This document shows positions 9,297 through 18,548 of a DNA stretch of 64,000 nt, one piece after another. A program made the position numbers and the translations under genes. Each line of letters opens with the position of its first letter. The first letter of the stretch is position 1. A model generated the notes under the pieces. It saw only the letters and a program-made list of their open reading frames with translations, was not told the origin of the DNA and made no database searches. The DNA is taken from assembly GCF_000270285.1 (NCBI RefSeq), contig NC_015738.1, forward strand, positions 620,001 to 684,000. Reading direction: 5' to 3'. This DNA comes from Eggerthella sp. YY7918 (lineage in GTDB: Bacteria > Actinomycetota > Coriobacteriia > Coriobacteriales > Eggerthellaceae).

Positions 9297-10769
9297 CTAT
9301 TGCTCAAACAGGTCAAGTAATTCTTGGCGGGAATGGACGTTGAGCTTCTGGTAGATGTGCTTTACGTGTGTAGCCACCGTATTTTTAGAGAGAATGAGTT
9401 CCTCGCGAATGTACGGCTGCGAACGGCCGCGGGCAAGGTATTCCAAAATTTCGGTTTCACGCGTCGATAGCCCGTGATTGATTGAAAGCTCGCGGCACAA
9501 AAGCCCAATGTGCGAAGTTTCCGTCTCTTCCGGCATTGGAGCTTCTAATATGCCTGCAGGCTTTGTGCTGCGCTGAGGAATAAGTAGCGATGTAAAGGAA
9601 ACCAAGCAGATAAGGCTCAAAACCAGTACAAACACGTTCAGTGTTCCGTTTGCAACGAGGTCGGAAACAGTAACGCCGGTAACGTTTCCCATGAGAACGC
9701 CCAGTTGTATGAACCCTTGGGTGATGCCGATACCTAAGGCCACCGACACACCGCCCTGCTTCGCAAGGCTGATGATATAGAGGTAGACAATAATTTGCAT
9801 GGATGTATCGGCTATGGCAAAAATGGTGGTGGATACAAAATTGGGCAGCACCTCCTGCCAGGGGCAGAGTGCCAGTGCCAGTATCAGTAGGGGAGTGAGC
9901 CAGCGAAACAGCGAGGTGAAATCGATGTGTATGGTATATAAGATGAAGAACAACGCCATTGCAATGCCAAACGATGACCCGATGAAGGTGGCTACGTCAA
10001 ACCCCCAAAGCGTTTGCAGCAAATCCGTTGAGGTGCGCAGTGCGCCCATGCATCCAATGGCAAAATAGGTCGCACATAGCATGATAGATGCGCGCATGAT
10101 CGTGGTTAAGGCGTGCTGGCGGGGACGCTGTGAATGGGGTGATGTGGCGCCAACCGCAGAAGGAGTCGTGCCCTTTTTTACGCCTCGATAAGACAGGAAT
10201 AGAAGCGCTCCGGAAGCCAGTGGAAGCGACGCAACAGCAAGTACCCCGGGGATGCCTTGGATGTAGGGAAATACGAGTGTACAAAGCAGAGTGACCAACG
10301 AAGCGGCGGGTACAACCACTTCGATTTGTTCGATTTCTAGGTGAGACAGTGCATCCGCCCATAAAATGCAAAGCCAGCCCGATCCGATGCCGCTTAAAAT
10401 ACCGCTTATATATTGTAAGACCTCAAAAGATTCCATGAGCGCGGCGACGGCAGAAAGTACCGTTCCTGCTGCAACAAGTATCGGAGCCGCCCAGCGCACT
10501 GCTCGCATGCAGGAAAGATCGCGTGAGCGCCAAGCAAGGCCGCTTGCCAGGAGCACCACCACGACTGTTGCAGCTGAAGCCATCCAGGAGGGGTCGGCAT
10601 TGATGCTGATGCCTTGTCGTTCGGGGAAAAGCGCCGATGTCTCAAACGAACAATAAATCCACGCCCAGACAAAACCTATTCCCAGATAACGCAGCTTGAG
10701 GGTTTTCTCTATAGTAGCGCATGCGGCCGTGAGCCTTGTTAATAAGGTAGGGCGCGCTGTTTGTCCCAC
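9297..10769 (-). CDS. Membrane-embedded LuxR-type regulator, module 2
   Basis: 490 residues with the same plan as the regulator at 5856: about 12 membrane segments, then LuxR HTH (LSTRETEILEYLARGRSQ, recognition segment SKNTVATHVKHIYQKLNVHS) close to the C-terminus. The recognition segment is almost the same as in module 1, matching the related TCACCT-type palindromes of both modules. GTG start at 10769 follows AAGGAGACCCC. It is divergent from the flavoprotein at 10966. The ligand is unknown; a role as one-component inducer sensor is inferred from family and context. Confidence 0.88.
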   Translation of the reverse strand: MGQTARPTLLTRLTAACATIEKTLKLRYLGIGFVWAWIYCSFETSALFPERQGISINADPSWMASAATVVVVLLASGLAWRSRDLSCMRAVRWAAPILVAAGTVLSAVAALMESFEVLQYISGILSGIGSGWLCILWADALSHLEIEQIEVVVPAASLVTLLCTLVFPYIQGIPGVLAVASLPLASGALLFLSYRGVKKGTTPSAVGATSPHSQRPRQHALTTIMRASIMLCATYFAIGCMGALRTSTDLLQTLWGFDVATFIGSSFGIAMALFFILYTIHIDFTSLFRWLTPLLILALALCPWQEVLPNFVSTTIFAIADTSMQIIVYLYIISLAKQGGVSVALGIGITQGFIQLGVLMGNVTGVTVSDLVANGTLNVFVLVLSLICLVSFTSLLIPQRSTKPAGILEAPMPEETETSHIGLLCRELSINHGLSTRETEILEYLARGRSQPYIREELILSKNTVATHVKHIYQKLNVHSRQELLDLFEQ

Positions 10770-10844
10770 GGGGTCTCCTTCAGTGGCTGTTCAGCCGGTA
10801 CGTATCAGCTTCAAATATCGTATGGTCGCAGCGGTTTTGTAACC

Positions 10845-10861
10845 TCACCTATTATAGGTGA
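10845..10861. promoter_or_regulatory. Perfect operator palindrome, module 2
   Basis: TCACCTATTATAGGTGA is an exact 8-1-8 palindrome in the 196-bp interval between the divergent LuxR gene (start 10769) and flavoprotein (start 10966). Its TCACCT half-site resembles the ATCACCTC half-sites of module 1. Best read as the binding site of the adjacent regulator. Confidence 0.65.
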
Positions 10862-10965
10862 AAACCATTTGGCCCCGCTTTCAGGCGATGTTCTTGTCGT
10901 TTGCGTTGACCATACTTAGTCCTGTCTTCGGACGTGTTTGCAAGGAACTATGAAGGAGGGACTGT

Positions 10966-12711
10966 ATGACAAAGGAAAACAAAATGCAGATCAGCAGGCG
11001 TTCGTTTCTTACAGGAGCGGCTGCAACAGGGATGATCGCAGCAGCTGGCGCACTGGCAGGATGCGCGCCTCAGGCAAAGAGCGAGGCACCTAAGGGCGAT
11101 TCCGCTTCTGAGGCTGGAGAGGGGTCGGCGCAGGGAGCTGACTGGCTGGGCGAGGCACCGCAGATCAGCGATAGCGACTGCGTGGAAACAGTGGACTGTG
11201 AGATTCTTGTTGTAGGTGCGGGCACGTCGGGTTACTTCGCTGCGGCTTCGGCTGCTGAGAGCGGTGCTAAAACACTGCTTATCGAAAAGTCTACGGCGGG
11301 TAACTCGGTGCGCTCTTCGGCGCTTGGTGCGGTCAACTCACGTTTGCAGCAAGAACAGGGTGAGAAGGCTCACATCGACCCTATGGCCATTGTGAACGAC
11401 ATGGATCGTTATGCGCTTGGGCAAATTAATTCTAGTCTGGTGCGCCAGTGGGCACTTAACTCTGGCGAAACGCTTGACTGGTACACTGATCTCATGGCCG
11501 AAAACGGTATTGAGGTGCAGCTTGAATGGAATATGCCTGAAGGCACGTTCTATACTGAATGGCCTACCGGTCATGGCACCAATGGAGAGTATCCCAGCCG
11601 CGAACAGGACGTTGCGAAAGCTATCGATGCATATATCGCATCGTTCGACGGCTGCGAAGTGCGTTTCGAGTGCCCCATGAAGAGTCTTATCTCGCAGGAT
11701 GGTCGTGTGGTGGGCGCTTATGCTGAAAGTTCGGATGGTGTAATTCGCATCAATGCAAGCAAGGGCGTCATCGTGGCGACGGGTGGTTATGCGTACAACA
11801 AGGATATGTACCCGGCGTTGCAACCGACGCGCTTTAGCTGTCTGGGAACCTTTGATGCGTTTCCCACCTGTACGGGCGACGGTATCAAGGCCCTCATGTG
11901 GTTGGGTGCGAAGATGGATGACGTGCATACCTCCCTCACCTTCAATCGCTGTCTGCTTACGGCCGAACAAGAGGTAGGAGACCCATACAATGTTGGTGCT
12001 GATGCATACGGTTATCATTTTTATGCTTCTCAGCCTTTCCTACGTGTGGACAGCTCCGGTCGTCGTTTCCACAACGAGAGCGCTCCCTACGATTTCGTGA
12101 TGAGCGCTTCTGCCAAGCGTCCTGAGGGCGACCGCCATTGGCACCAGGTATGGGATAGCAACTGGAAGGAATGCGTCGAGCGTTTCCATACCGTGGGCTG
12201 TTCTACCATCTGTTTCCGCGAAGGTGCCGATCACGACGCTTATCCGGGTCAGCTAGACGACTGGATTGAACCCGAGATGGAAGGCTTTGTGGAGGCTGGC
12301 TACCTTGTTAAGGCCGATACGCTTGAAGAGTTGGCCGACAAGCTGGGTTTCGATGCGGAAGCGAAGGAGACTTTTCTGGCCACATGCGAGCGTCAAAACG
12401 AGAACTTCGACGCACAGATGGACCCCGACTTCGGCAAGGAATCGTTCCGCTTGAGCGAACTGCGTACGCCTCCGTTCTACGCGAGCGTGAAGTCGTGCGG
12501 TCTTACACTATGCACGCTTGACGGCATACAGGTGAATGACGATCTGCAGCCCTTTGGCGAAGACGGTGCGCCCATTGAAGGCGTGTACGTTATCGGGAAT
12601 GATCAGGGCAGCTTCTATGCTGGCAGCTATCCGAACCTCGCAGCGGGTCTGAACGCTGGTCGTTGCGCCACGCTTGGTCGTATGGTCGGTAAAAAGCTCG
12701 CCGAAAAGTAA
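10966..12711 (+). CDS. Exported FAD-dependent reductase (FAD_binding_2), module 2
   Basis: 581 residues. Twin arginines at 11-12 (ISRRSFLTG) and lipobox LAGC with Cys 33 indicate Tat export and a lipid anchor. The FAD motif VDCEILVVGAGTSGYFAAASA begins near residue 77. At the place where fumarate reductases have NExxxRD, this protein reads HNESAPYDF, that is, Tyr instead of the catalytic Arg. No haem motif or FMN domain is present. ATG 10966 follows AAGGAGGG; a second ATG six codons later is possible. Regulated probably by the divergent LuxR protein through 10845-10861. A respiratory reductase for an unknown, possibly non-carboxylate, acceptor is the likeliest role. Confidence 0.88.
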   Translation: MTKENKMQISRRSFLTGAAATGMIAAAGALAGCAPQAKSEAPKGDSASEAGEGSAQGADWLGEAPQISDSDCVETVDCEILVVGAGTSGYFAAASAAESGAKTLLIEKSTAGNSVRSSALGAVNSRLQQEQGEKAHIDPMAIVNDMDRYALGQINSSLVRQWALNSGETLDWYTDLMAENGIEVQLEWNMPEGTFYTEWPTGHGTNGEYPSREQDVAKAIDAYIASFDGCEVRFECPMKSLISQDGRVVGAYAESSDGVIRINASKGVIVATGGYAYNKDMYPALQPTRFSCLGTFDAFPTCTGDGIKALMWLGAKMDDVHTSLTFNRCLLTAEQEVGDPYNVGADAYGYHFYASQPFLRVDSSGRRFHNESAPYDFVMSASAKRPEGDRHWHQVWDSNWKECVERFHTVGCSTICFREGADHDAYPGQLDDWIEPEMEGFVEAGYLVKADTLEELADKLGFDAEAKETFLATCERQNENFDAQMDPDFGKESFRLSELRTPPFYASVKSCGLTLCTLDGIQVNDDLQPFGEDGAPIEGVYVIGNDQGSFYAGSYPNLAAGLNAGRCATLGRMVGKKLAEK

Positions 12712-12731
12712 TTTCTTTCGATGCCCCTCCC

Positions 12732-12759
12732 GGAAAACCCGCCGTCGTGCGGGTTTTCC
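12732..12759 (+). terminator. Rho-independent terminator after module 2 reductase
   Basis: GGAAAACCCGC (12732-12742) pairs perfectly with GCGGGTTTTCC (12749-12759) around a six-base loop, 20 bases after the stop codon, followed by a T-rich stretch. Confidence 0.8.
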
Positions 12760-12869
12760 TGTTTCGCTTGCAAACCAAACGCGACAAAGCGAGAAAAACA
12801 TGTCACCATTGGTTGGTGGAGTAGCAAAGGTGGGGAGCGTACTATACATGAGCAAGGAGTATGAAAAAT

Positions 12870-13292
12870 ATGATCGGTGCGAACATTCAGAGTAGACGCA
12901 AGGTACTCGGCCTCACGCAAGAGCAGTTGGCAGAGCGTTTGGGTGTGTCGCGACAGACAGTGACGAAGTGGGAGACAGGCGAGACGTCGCCCGACCTGGC
13001 AAATGCGGGTGCACTGGCTGAGGCGCTCGACGTGTCGCTTGATGCGCTTGTGGCTTACGAGGCTCGCGGTATGGGGCTGCCTATGCCACCGCGTGGAAAG
13101 CACTTGTTCGGCACGGTGACGGTGGGCGAGCGAGGGCAGATCGTCATACCGAAGCAGGCACGCGAGCTGTTCGGCATTACGCCAGGAGACGCGCTGCTGG
13201 TGCTGGGCGACGAGGACCAAGGCCTTGCCCTTATGAAGTCTGACGACTTCATGGAGCGTATACAGGCGATGCGTGCGCACTTAGATCGCTGA
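12870..13292 (+). CDS. XRE HTH fused to an AbrB/SpoVT DNA-binding domain
   Basis: 140 residues. Positions 1-60 are a classical XRE helix-turn-helix (RKVLGLTQEQLAERLGVSRQ, then WETGETSPDL). Positions about 80-125 read as an AbrB swapped-hairpin domain (TVTVGERGQIVIPKQARELF followed by PGDALLVLGDED). Two DNA-binding domains in one small protein are found in some Firmicutes and Actinobacteria regulators. AGGAG at 12855-12859 favours ATG 12870 over ATG 12861, which would leave only one base of spacing. It lies 34 bases before an alpha/beta hydrolase gene in the same direction, likely one transcription unit that the regulator controls. Confidence 0.85.
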   Translation: MIGANIQSRRKVLGLTQEQLAERLGVSRQTVTKWETGETSPDLANAGALAEALDVSLDALVAYEARGMGLPMPPRGKHLFGTVTVGERGQIVIPKQARELFGITPGDALLVLGDEDQGLALMKSDDFMERIQAMRAHLDR

Positions 13293-13326
13293 TCCCGTCT
13301 GACCGGCGGGCGGAGGGGAGCCCGTA

Positions 13327-14424
13327 ATGGGAAAAGAAACGGGAAGAAGGATCGTTATGGTTGTAGGCATCGTGATCGTAGCAGTGCTTGCCGCAGTTGG
13401 CATCGCGCTTGCTCTCTACGTGGATGGCAACCGGCATGGTGAGGAACGCGACCTTGCGAAGGCGATGGCCGCCGGATTCACCGAGCATCAGGTTGTGGTG
13501 GATGGCGCGACGGTGAACTACGCCGAAGGGCCCGACAATGGACCAGCCGTGTTGCTTGTGCATGGCCAGGGTATGCAGTGGGAAGACTATGCACGTGCGC
13601 TGCCGGACCTTGCGTCTCGCTATCATGTGTTTGCCATCGACTGCTTCGGACACGGCGAATCCGCGCACGATCCAGCGCTCTATTCACTCAATGCCCAAGG
13701 CGAGGCGCTCAAGGCGTTTGCGGCACAAACAATTGGCGATTCCTATGCGGTATCGGGACATTCGTCGGGAGGGCTGATAGCCGCCTGGCTCGCCGCGAAC
13801 GATGCAGAGCACGTCACCGCATGTTTGCTCGAGGATCCGCCGCTGTTCCATGTGACTCCCGACGAAATGCAGGCTCCTCCCGGTTGCTTCGTGTGGAAGG
13901 ACGGCTTTGAGGTGACCCATGCGTTTCTCAATCAGGATGAAGTAGACGATTACGCTGTGTACTATGCACAGCACAGCTATCTCTTCGGATTATTCGGAGG
14001 CTTGCAGCCAAAGATTGCTGAATGGACGGAGGCCGAGCGAGCTGCGAATCCCGCTGGTCACGTGACGCTATCCTGGGTACCACGCGATTGGGTGCGAGGC
14101 ATGTACTTCTTCGATACGTTTGATCCGCTCTTCAGCGAGGCGTTTTACACGGGTTCGTTTTTTGAAGGAGTTGATCAGGCAGATATCCTCACCCGTATCA
14201 AATGCCCGACAATCTATCTGAAAGCCGAGACAAACTATGGCGAAGACGGCCTGCTCTATGCCGCGAACAGCGACGAGGACGCCTCCCGCGTGCAAGAATT
14301 GGTGTCAGACTGTGAGACCGTGCTCATCAAAAGTGGCCATGACATCCACTTCGAGCATCCGACCGACTTCGCTGCGGCTCTTGACCGGGCAATGAAGCTT
14401 GTTCCTTCTACCTCAAGCGACTAG
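13327..14424 (+). CDS. Membrane-anchored alpha/beta hydrolase
   Basis: 365 residues. A single N-terminal membrane segment (about residues 9-33, IVMVVGIVIVAVLAAVGIAL) is followed by an alpha/beta hydrolase domain: oxyanion region LLVHGQGMQW, nucleophile elbow GHSSGG with Ser 146, and a C-terminal SGHDIHFEHP that supplies the likely catalytic His. The segment between the elbow and the C-terminus is a cap region rich in aromatic residues. ATG 13327 has GGAGGGG upstream. Probably faces the outside of the cell. It follows the XRE-AbrB gene closely. Substrate unknown; lipase or esterase, haloperoxidase-like or ester hydrolase roles are all possible. Confidence 0.82.
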   Translation: MGKETGRRIVMVVGIVIVAVLAAVGIALALYVDGNRHGEERDLAKAMAAGFTEHQVVVDGATVNYAEGPDNGPAVLLVHGQGMQWEDYARALPDLASRYHVFAIDCFGHGESAHDPALYSLNAQGEALKAFAAQTIGDSYAVSGHSSGGLIAAWLAANDAEHVTACLLEDPPLFHVTPDEMQAPPGCFVWKDGFEVTHAFLNQDEVDDYAVYYAQHSYLFGLFGGLQPKIAEWTEAERAANPAGHVTLSWVPRDWVRGMYFFDTFDPLFSEAFYTGSFFEGVDQADILTRIKCPTIYLKAETNYGEDGLLYAANSDEDASRVQELVSDCETVLIKSGHDIHFEHPTDFAAALDRAMKLVPSTSSD

Positions 14425-14550
14425 GCACGATCAAAGGGTACGTCCTGCGAACTGCCGGTACTTACGGGATGGTTTGCTTTGGCGCCACACAGAAAGCTGC
14501 CGGTCGAGATGGCAGGCTGATACCGTCATAAGAGTATTTCGATACCTTGC

Positions 14551-14586
14551 AATCCCGGATACACACCACGTCGTGTATCCGGGATT
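14551..14586. terminator. Bidirectional terminator between hydrolase and module 3 reductase
   Basis: AATCCCGGATACAC (14551-14564) pairs with GTGTATCCGGGATT (14573-14586), an exact 14-bp stem with an eight-base loop, between the hydrolase stop (14424) and the convergent flavoprotein stop (14595). The interval 14425-14550 shows nothing else convincing. Confidence 0.8.
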
Positions 14587-14594
14587 TTCCTTAT

Positions 14595-16265
14595 TTATTC
14601 ATGGATGAGTTTGCCTTGCGCAAGTGCTTCGCCAACGAGGTTGCCAAAGGTCAAGGCGCGACCATGACTGATGCCAGGGCAGGTGACAGGATAGGAGAAT
14701 CCGAAGAAATCCCCCTGAACGTTTCCTACGGCAAATAGGCCGGGAATAGGCTGATCGTCGTCTGTGCAAACCTGCGAGTTCTTGTCAACGTGCAAGCCAA
14801 AGGGCACGGTGAGCGTAACGGCGGGCACGGGCTGTGCGTAAAACGGTGGCGTTTCGACACTTGCAAGGAAGCGGGCAGGTACGCCGAAGTCGACATCGTT
14901 TTCGGTAGCACACATCTCGTTATACCGCTTAACCGTGGCGAGGAATGTTTCGCGCGGCACCCCGATGGCATCTGCCAGCTCTTCAAGGGTGTCAGCTGAC
15001 CACATTTCACCATTTGCGATGCCGGCTTCCAGACGTTCAGCAGCACCAGCTAATAAACTGTCTGCCGTCTCGGGTTCCTGCGCGCGTGTCTTTTCTTCGT
15101 ATGCGCCATCAAAGATGGTAAAGGCGACATTGCCTGGTTGGTTCATGCGCGCATTCGTTACATAGGGCTCATAAGGCACCTCGCAGCTGTAGCGTTCGCC
15201 AAGACTATTTACGGCAAGCCATGACATGGAAAGCGCCGAGAGCGGCAATGTTGCTGCGATGGGATGCACCATAGGTGCTGCTGCAGATTTTGAGTGTGCT
15301 GCACCAGCCCACATTCCCATAAGAATGCCTTCACCCAGATTGCCATTTGGGGGGAAATACTGACATACGTCTGCACGTAGAGCGATAGGAGCCCAGCAAG
15401 CAAGCATCTCGTCGTTTCCGGAAATGTCGCCAGTTGCGAGAATGACGCCTTTTGCAGCGTTAAACTGAATATGTTTCCCATCTTCGGCTGTGGCCACAAC
15501 GCCGCTTACCGTATCGCCCTCTTTTACAAGCTGCTCTGCATGGGTGTTAAAGAATGTTTCGGCTCCGTTTGCAACGGCGGCTTCAAGCAGAGTTTCCACA
15601 AGGTGAGATTCGATGAAGGTAAAGTTCTCTGTGTCGATAACAACACCTTCATCAGCTCGACCAAACGTGATACCAGTTCGGAACTCTTTGAACTGGTCGG
15701 GGAGGGTATTCCAGTCGGTCTTTGAGGTTTCAGAAATGGCAAGGATTGAGGGGATGTCTCGTGCGGCGCACAGTTCAGAGAAATGATCAAAAACTGCGCC
15801 TGAGCGAGAAGCCCATGTGTAGACCAGATCGCGGTTGACGCTACCTTGAGAGAAGTTGAACAAGATTCGGGTGGCTTCTTCGGGGCTGATTTCGATTCCT
15901 GCATCACGATGCACCTGAGTGTTGATGGCTCCATTGTCGGCACCGTGCGCTGTAAAACTAGCGGCTTGTTCGATAATGGCCACACGGGCTCCTTGTGCGG
16001 ATGCGGCTTCAGCGGCAGCGCAGCCCGAAGGGCCCGCACCAACGATAACGATGTCATAGTCTTTGGTTTCGGCGATATCAGAGATTGGCTCTGGTGCAAC
16101 TTCCCAAGAATGCTGTCCAGATGACAAGCCTTCGCTTGCTCCTTGGGGCGCTGCTTGATTTGCGTCGTTGCCAGCGGGGCTACATCCGGCAAGACCGACG
16201 GTCCCACCTGCAACAAGAGCACTTGCAGCCATCCCTTTTAAAAAGTCCCTACGATTCATTTCCAT
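14595..16265 (-). CDS. Exported FAD-dependent reductase (FAD_binding_2), module 3
   Basis: 556 residues. MEMNRRDFLKG has the twin arginines at 5-6 and the lipobox LAGC puts Cys at 28. The FAD motif YDIVIVGAGPSGCAAAEAAS starts near residue 72, and the C-terminus has the usual GLFAVGNVQGDFFGFSYPV. Where fumarate reductases have NExxxRD it reads CEVPYEPYV, without the Arg. ATG 16265 is chosen because AAGGAGG precedes it; the open frame from 16286 includes that ribosome site. The gene lies downstream of, and in the same direction as, the broken LuxR gene 16439-17876; two C/G-rich palindromes at 16343-16392 precede it. Substrate unknown. Confidence 0.87.
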   Translation of the reverse strand: MEMNRRDFLKGMAASALVAGGTVGLAGCSPAGNDANQAAPQGASEGLSSGQHSWEVAPEPISDIAETKDYDIVIVGAGPSGCAAAEAASAQGARVAIIEQAASFTAHGADNGAINTQVHRDAGIEISPEEATRILFNFSQGSVNRDLVYTWASRSGAVFDHFSELCAARDIPSILAISETSKTDWNTLPDQFKEFRTGITFGRADEGVVIDTENFTFIESHLVETLLEAAVANGAETFFNTHAEQLVKEGDTVSGVVATAEDGKHIQFNAAKGVILATGDISGNDEMLACWAPIALRADVCQYFPPNGNLGEGILMGMWAGAAHSKSAAAPMVHPIAATLPLSALSMSWLAVNSLGERYSCEVPYEPYVTNARMNQPGNVAFTIFDGAYEEKTRAQEPETADSLLAGAAERLEAGIANGEMWSADTLEELADAIGVPRETFLATVKRYNEMCATENDVDFGVPARFLASVETPPFYAQPVPAVTLTVPFGLHVDKNSQVCTDDDQPIPGLFAVGNVQGDFFGFSYPVTCPGISHGRALTFGNLVGEALAQGKLIHE

Positions 16266-16342
16266 TGTCTTTCCCTCCTTGATCAAACATTCGGACGTAT
16301 TGTCCTTGCCTGACCATAGGGCGTGTTGGCGGCGCTAAACAA

Positions 16343-16358
16343 TCCCTGATCCGGGGGA
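16343..16358. promoter_or_regulatory. C/G operator-like element, module 3 proximal
   Basis: TCCCTGATCCGGGGGA, followed by ATTTC, is about 80 bp upstream of the flavoprotein start. It aligns well with CCTGAGCGGGGTATT in module 4, at a similar distance from its flavoprotein. Confidence 0.5.
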
Positions 16359-16376
16359 ATTTCTGGAAACATATAG

Positions 16377-16392
16377 TCCCCCACTTGGGGGA
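16377..16392. promoter_or_regulatory. C/G palindrome, module 3 distal
   Basis: TCCCCCACTTGGGGGA has 6-bp arms TCCCCC/GGGGGA around ACTT. It is the second of two C/G-rich elements between the LuxR stop (16439) and the flavoprotein start (16265), and corresponds to ACCCACCGTGGGGT in module 4. Confidence 0.6.
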
Positions 16393-16438
16393 GAAAGGCG
16401 TAAGGCCAGATGAGAAGATCGTTAGAAAGGGGAATCGC

Positions 16439-17876
16439 TCAGAGCGAAAAAGTGTGCTCAATCTCATGGAGCAAGAGCTTTACAAGTTCGTCGCGAGAGT
16501 GAATGTCGAGCTTCTGATAGAGGTGCTTTATATGGGTTTTTACGGTCTCCTGGGAGACGGTCAGGGCTTCCGCTATAGATGATCGGCTGTTTCCTTCCGC
16601 AATGAGTAAAGCGATTTCCGTTTCGCGAGGTGTGAGATCGTAGTGTGAGCTTAAGGTATCGAGCGCAAGCTGCAGATCGGATGGAGCAAGTTGAGACAGA
16701 TTGCTTCGTTTTGCTCGGTTCATGTTTGCAAAGAAAATCAATGCGACAACAAAAAGCGCATAGACCACACCAAGAGAAATGTAAAGCGAAAGGGAATCGG
16801 TCGATCCGAATAATATGACCGCACCAAAATATCCCAAACTACCCAAAGCCTGTCCTGCTTGGTTTGCCAGAAGGCCCACCGAAAAACCCCGAGAACCGCT
16901 CGCATTTTTATGTGCGAAGTATGTGCAGAAGAACCATACAAGCGCGACGAAACAAAGGAAGGCGGCCGTATGGAGTACAAATGCGATAACAGGAACCTCT
17001 CGTGCTAAAAGAGCGAGCGCTATGAAAGCACCCGCTATAGCGATAATAACTATTTGCAAAAGAAGCGTTGGTTGTAATTTGCCTATAGAGGAAGAGAGCG
17101 CCAGCAAAACAAGGCCTGTCGCCAAGACGGCCAAAGTGAACACATGATCACCGACCATTGCGGTCGAGGATGCATGGCTTGTGAAGCGCATAATACCTGC
17201 TGTCACGCCAATTACGGCAACAAGAAAGCAAGAAGGAGCTTGGCGACAAGGTGTCTTTTGTGGTTTGGCGCGTCGGGATTGATTCAGGGGTTTTCCGCGT
17301 TTCGAGAAGTGCGCGGCGATAGAAAAAAGCAACAGCCAAAGGAAGAAGAGTCGTCACGATCCATACAGCGATAGGCACAAAAATGACGGTTACTATGAGG
17401 CTCAAGAGAGATCCGCCAACAAATCCTGCAGCCATGCCCATAAAAGTTGTTTGAGGCTGCATGGTGCAGAAAAGTTCGCCAAGACATGCCATAAAGAAGC
17501 CGGTGCCTATTCCGAGGAGTGCGATACCGATCAGATAGGAGATATCCCATGCAAAACCAACGTATGCAAGGCGAGTGGTGATAAGCGCGATTCCGATCGC
17601 GGTTGTGATGCATGACATACGTGAAAAGCGAAGATAATTCAGGTTGCGAAGTTTGCTTATGAAGCCCGAGAATACAGCGAGGGCAAACGCGTTGCATGAA
17701 ACGGCAATGATCCATATAAGATCGCTGCTTAAATCGAGATTGGAAGTGGAATTTTCGGGTATGAATGAACTGCTCCACAATACGATGTAATGAAATGCCC
17801 AAAAGCACGTCAGGCATGCAAGAAGGTTTTTGTACGTTTGAAAGTTTTGTTTGAAGATGTTGATAGTCTGAGTCAA
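16439..17876 (-). pseudogene. Membrane-embedded LuxR-type regulator, module 3, split by a frameshift
   Basis: Two overlapping frames together make one regulator of about 478 residues. The N-terminal frame (17876 down to about 17256) gives six or so membrane segments and ends ETRKTPESIPTRQTTKD; the other frame picks up at KTPCRQAPSCFLVAVIG and ends in a LuxR HTH (LTPRETEIALLIAEGNSR, recognition SQETVKTHIKHLYQKLDIHS). Removing one A from the four-base run (TTTT on the plus strand, 17256-17259) restores a single frame; the true site could be up to about 75 bases away. Start is TTG 17876. The gene is either disrupted, a sequencing error in a homopolymer, or frameshifted in translation. It precedes reductase 14595-16265. 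Confidence 0.8.
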
Positions 17877-17932
17877 AACGCCCCGTCCTGTCAGGGTTTC
17901 TTTTGAAAAAGCTTAGTTCAATTCTGGTCCCG

Positions 17933-18421
17933 TTACCTATCGAGAAACTTAGGCGGTAGGGGTGCACTGCCTAAGGTGGCGGTGGCGGCGCTGATGGGTT
18001 GTAGGGTGGGGCCTACAAGTTGTTTGGAGATGCAGTGGGCCATGAGCCGACCCTGCTCGTCGTGGATGTCGGCCTCGCACAAGCAGATGCTACGGCCTCG
18101 TTTGATCACGCGTCCTTCGGCAACAAGTGTGCCCGTTTCTATAGCGCGCAAGTTATTCGACGTTAAATCAAGGGTGGTAAAGCCGTCGGCCTCTTCAAGG
18201 TCGGCGTACAAGGCCCAATACGCGGCAGTGTCCATTAGCGAGGCATACGCGCCACCGTGAATGCCGCCAAAAGCGTTGAGGTGCTTGCGTTCCAACTGCA
18301 TCTCAACCTTGCAATACCCCTCGTCAACCTCCTGCAAGCTCATATTGAGCAACTGGAAATAGGGGGACTGGTTGATAAGTTCGATCAGCTTCTCGGTATG
18401 TTCAGGGTTGAGGCGGGGCAT
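17933..18421 (-). CDS. PaaI-like hotdog thioesterase
   Basis: 162 residues with the hotdog fold pattern: a short N-terminal helix (SPYFQLLNMSL), then the signature LNAFGGIHGGAYASLMDTAA, where the HGG segment and the following Asp are the usual active-site elements of PaaI-type acyl-CoA thioesterases, then the strands TLDLTSNNLRAIETGTLVAEG. Such enzymes hydrolyse phenylacetyl- or other acyl-CoA esters in the cytoplasm. ATG 18421 follows AAGGAG at a good distance; the TTG at 18439 is inside that site. It stands just upstream of the broken LuxR gene, without a clear functional link. Confidence 0.85.
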   Translation of the reverse strand: MPRLNPEHTEKLIELINQSPYFQLLNMSLQEVDEGYCKVEMQLERKHLNAFGGIHGGAYASLMDTAAYWALYADLEEADGFTTLDLTSNNLRAIETGTLVAEGRVIKRGRSICLCEADIHDEQGRLMAHCISKQLVGPTLQPISAATATLGSAPLPPKFLDR

Positions 18422-18548
18422 AGCGCTCTCCTTGTGCAATATCGCATGACTAGTCCGGATTCTAGCAGATTCGTCGTATGCAAGCGCTTATTTAAGCGGG
18501 CGAATTCCCACTCGGTATGCACCCCATAATCCAGCACGTTCCAAATGT

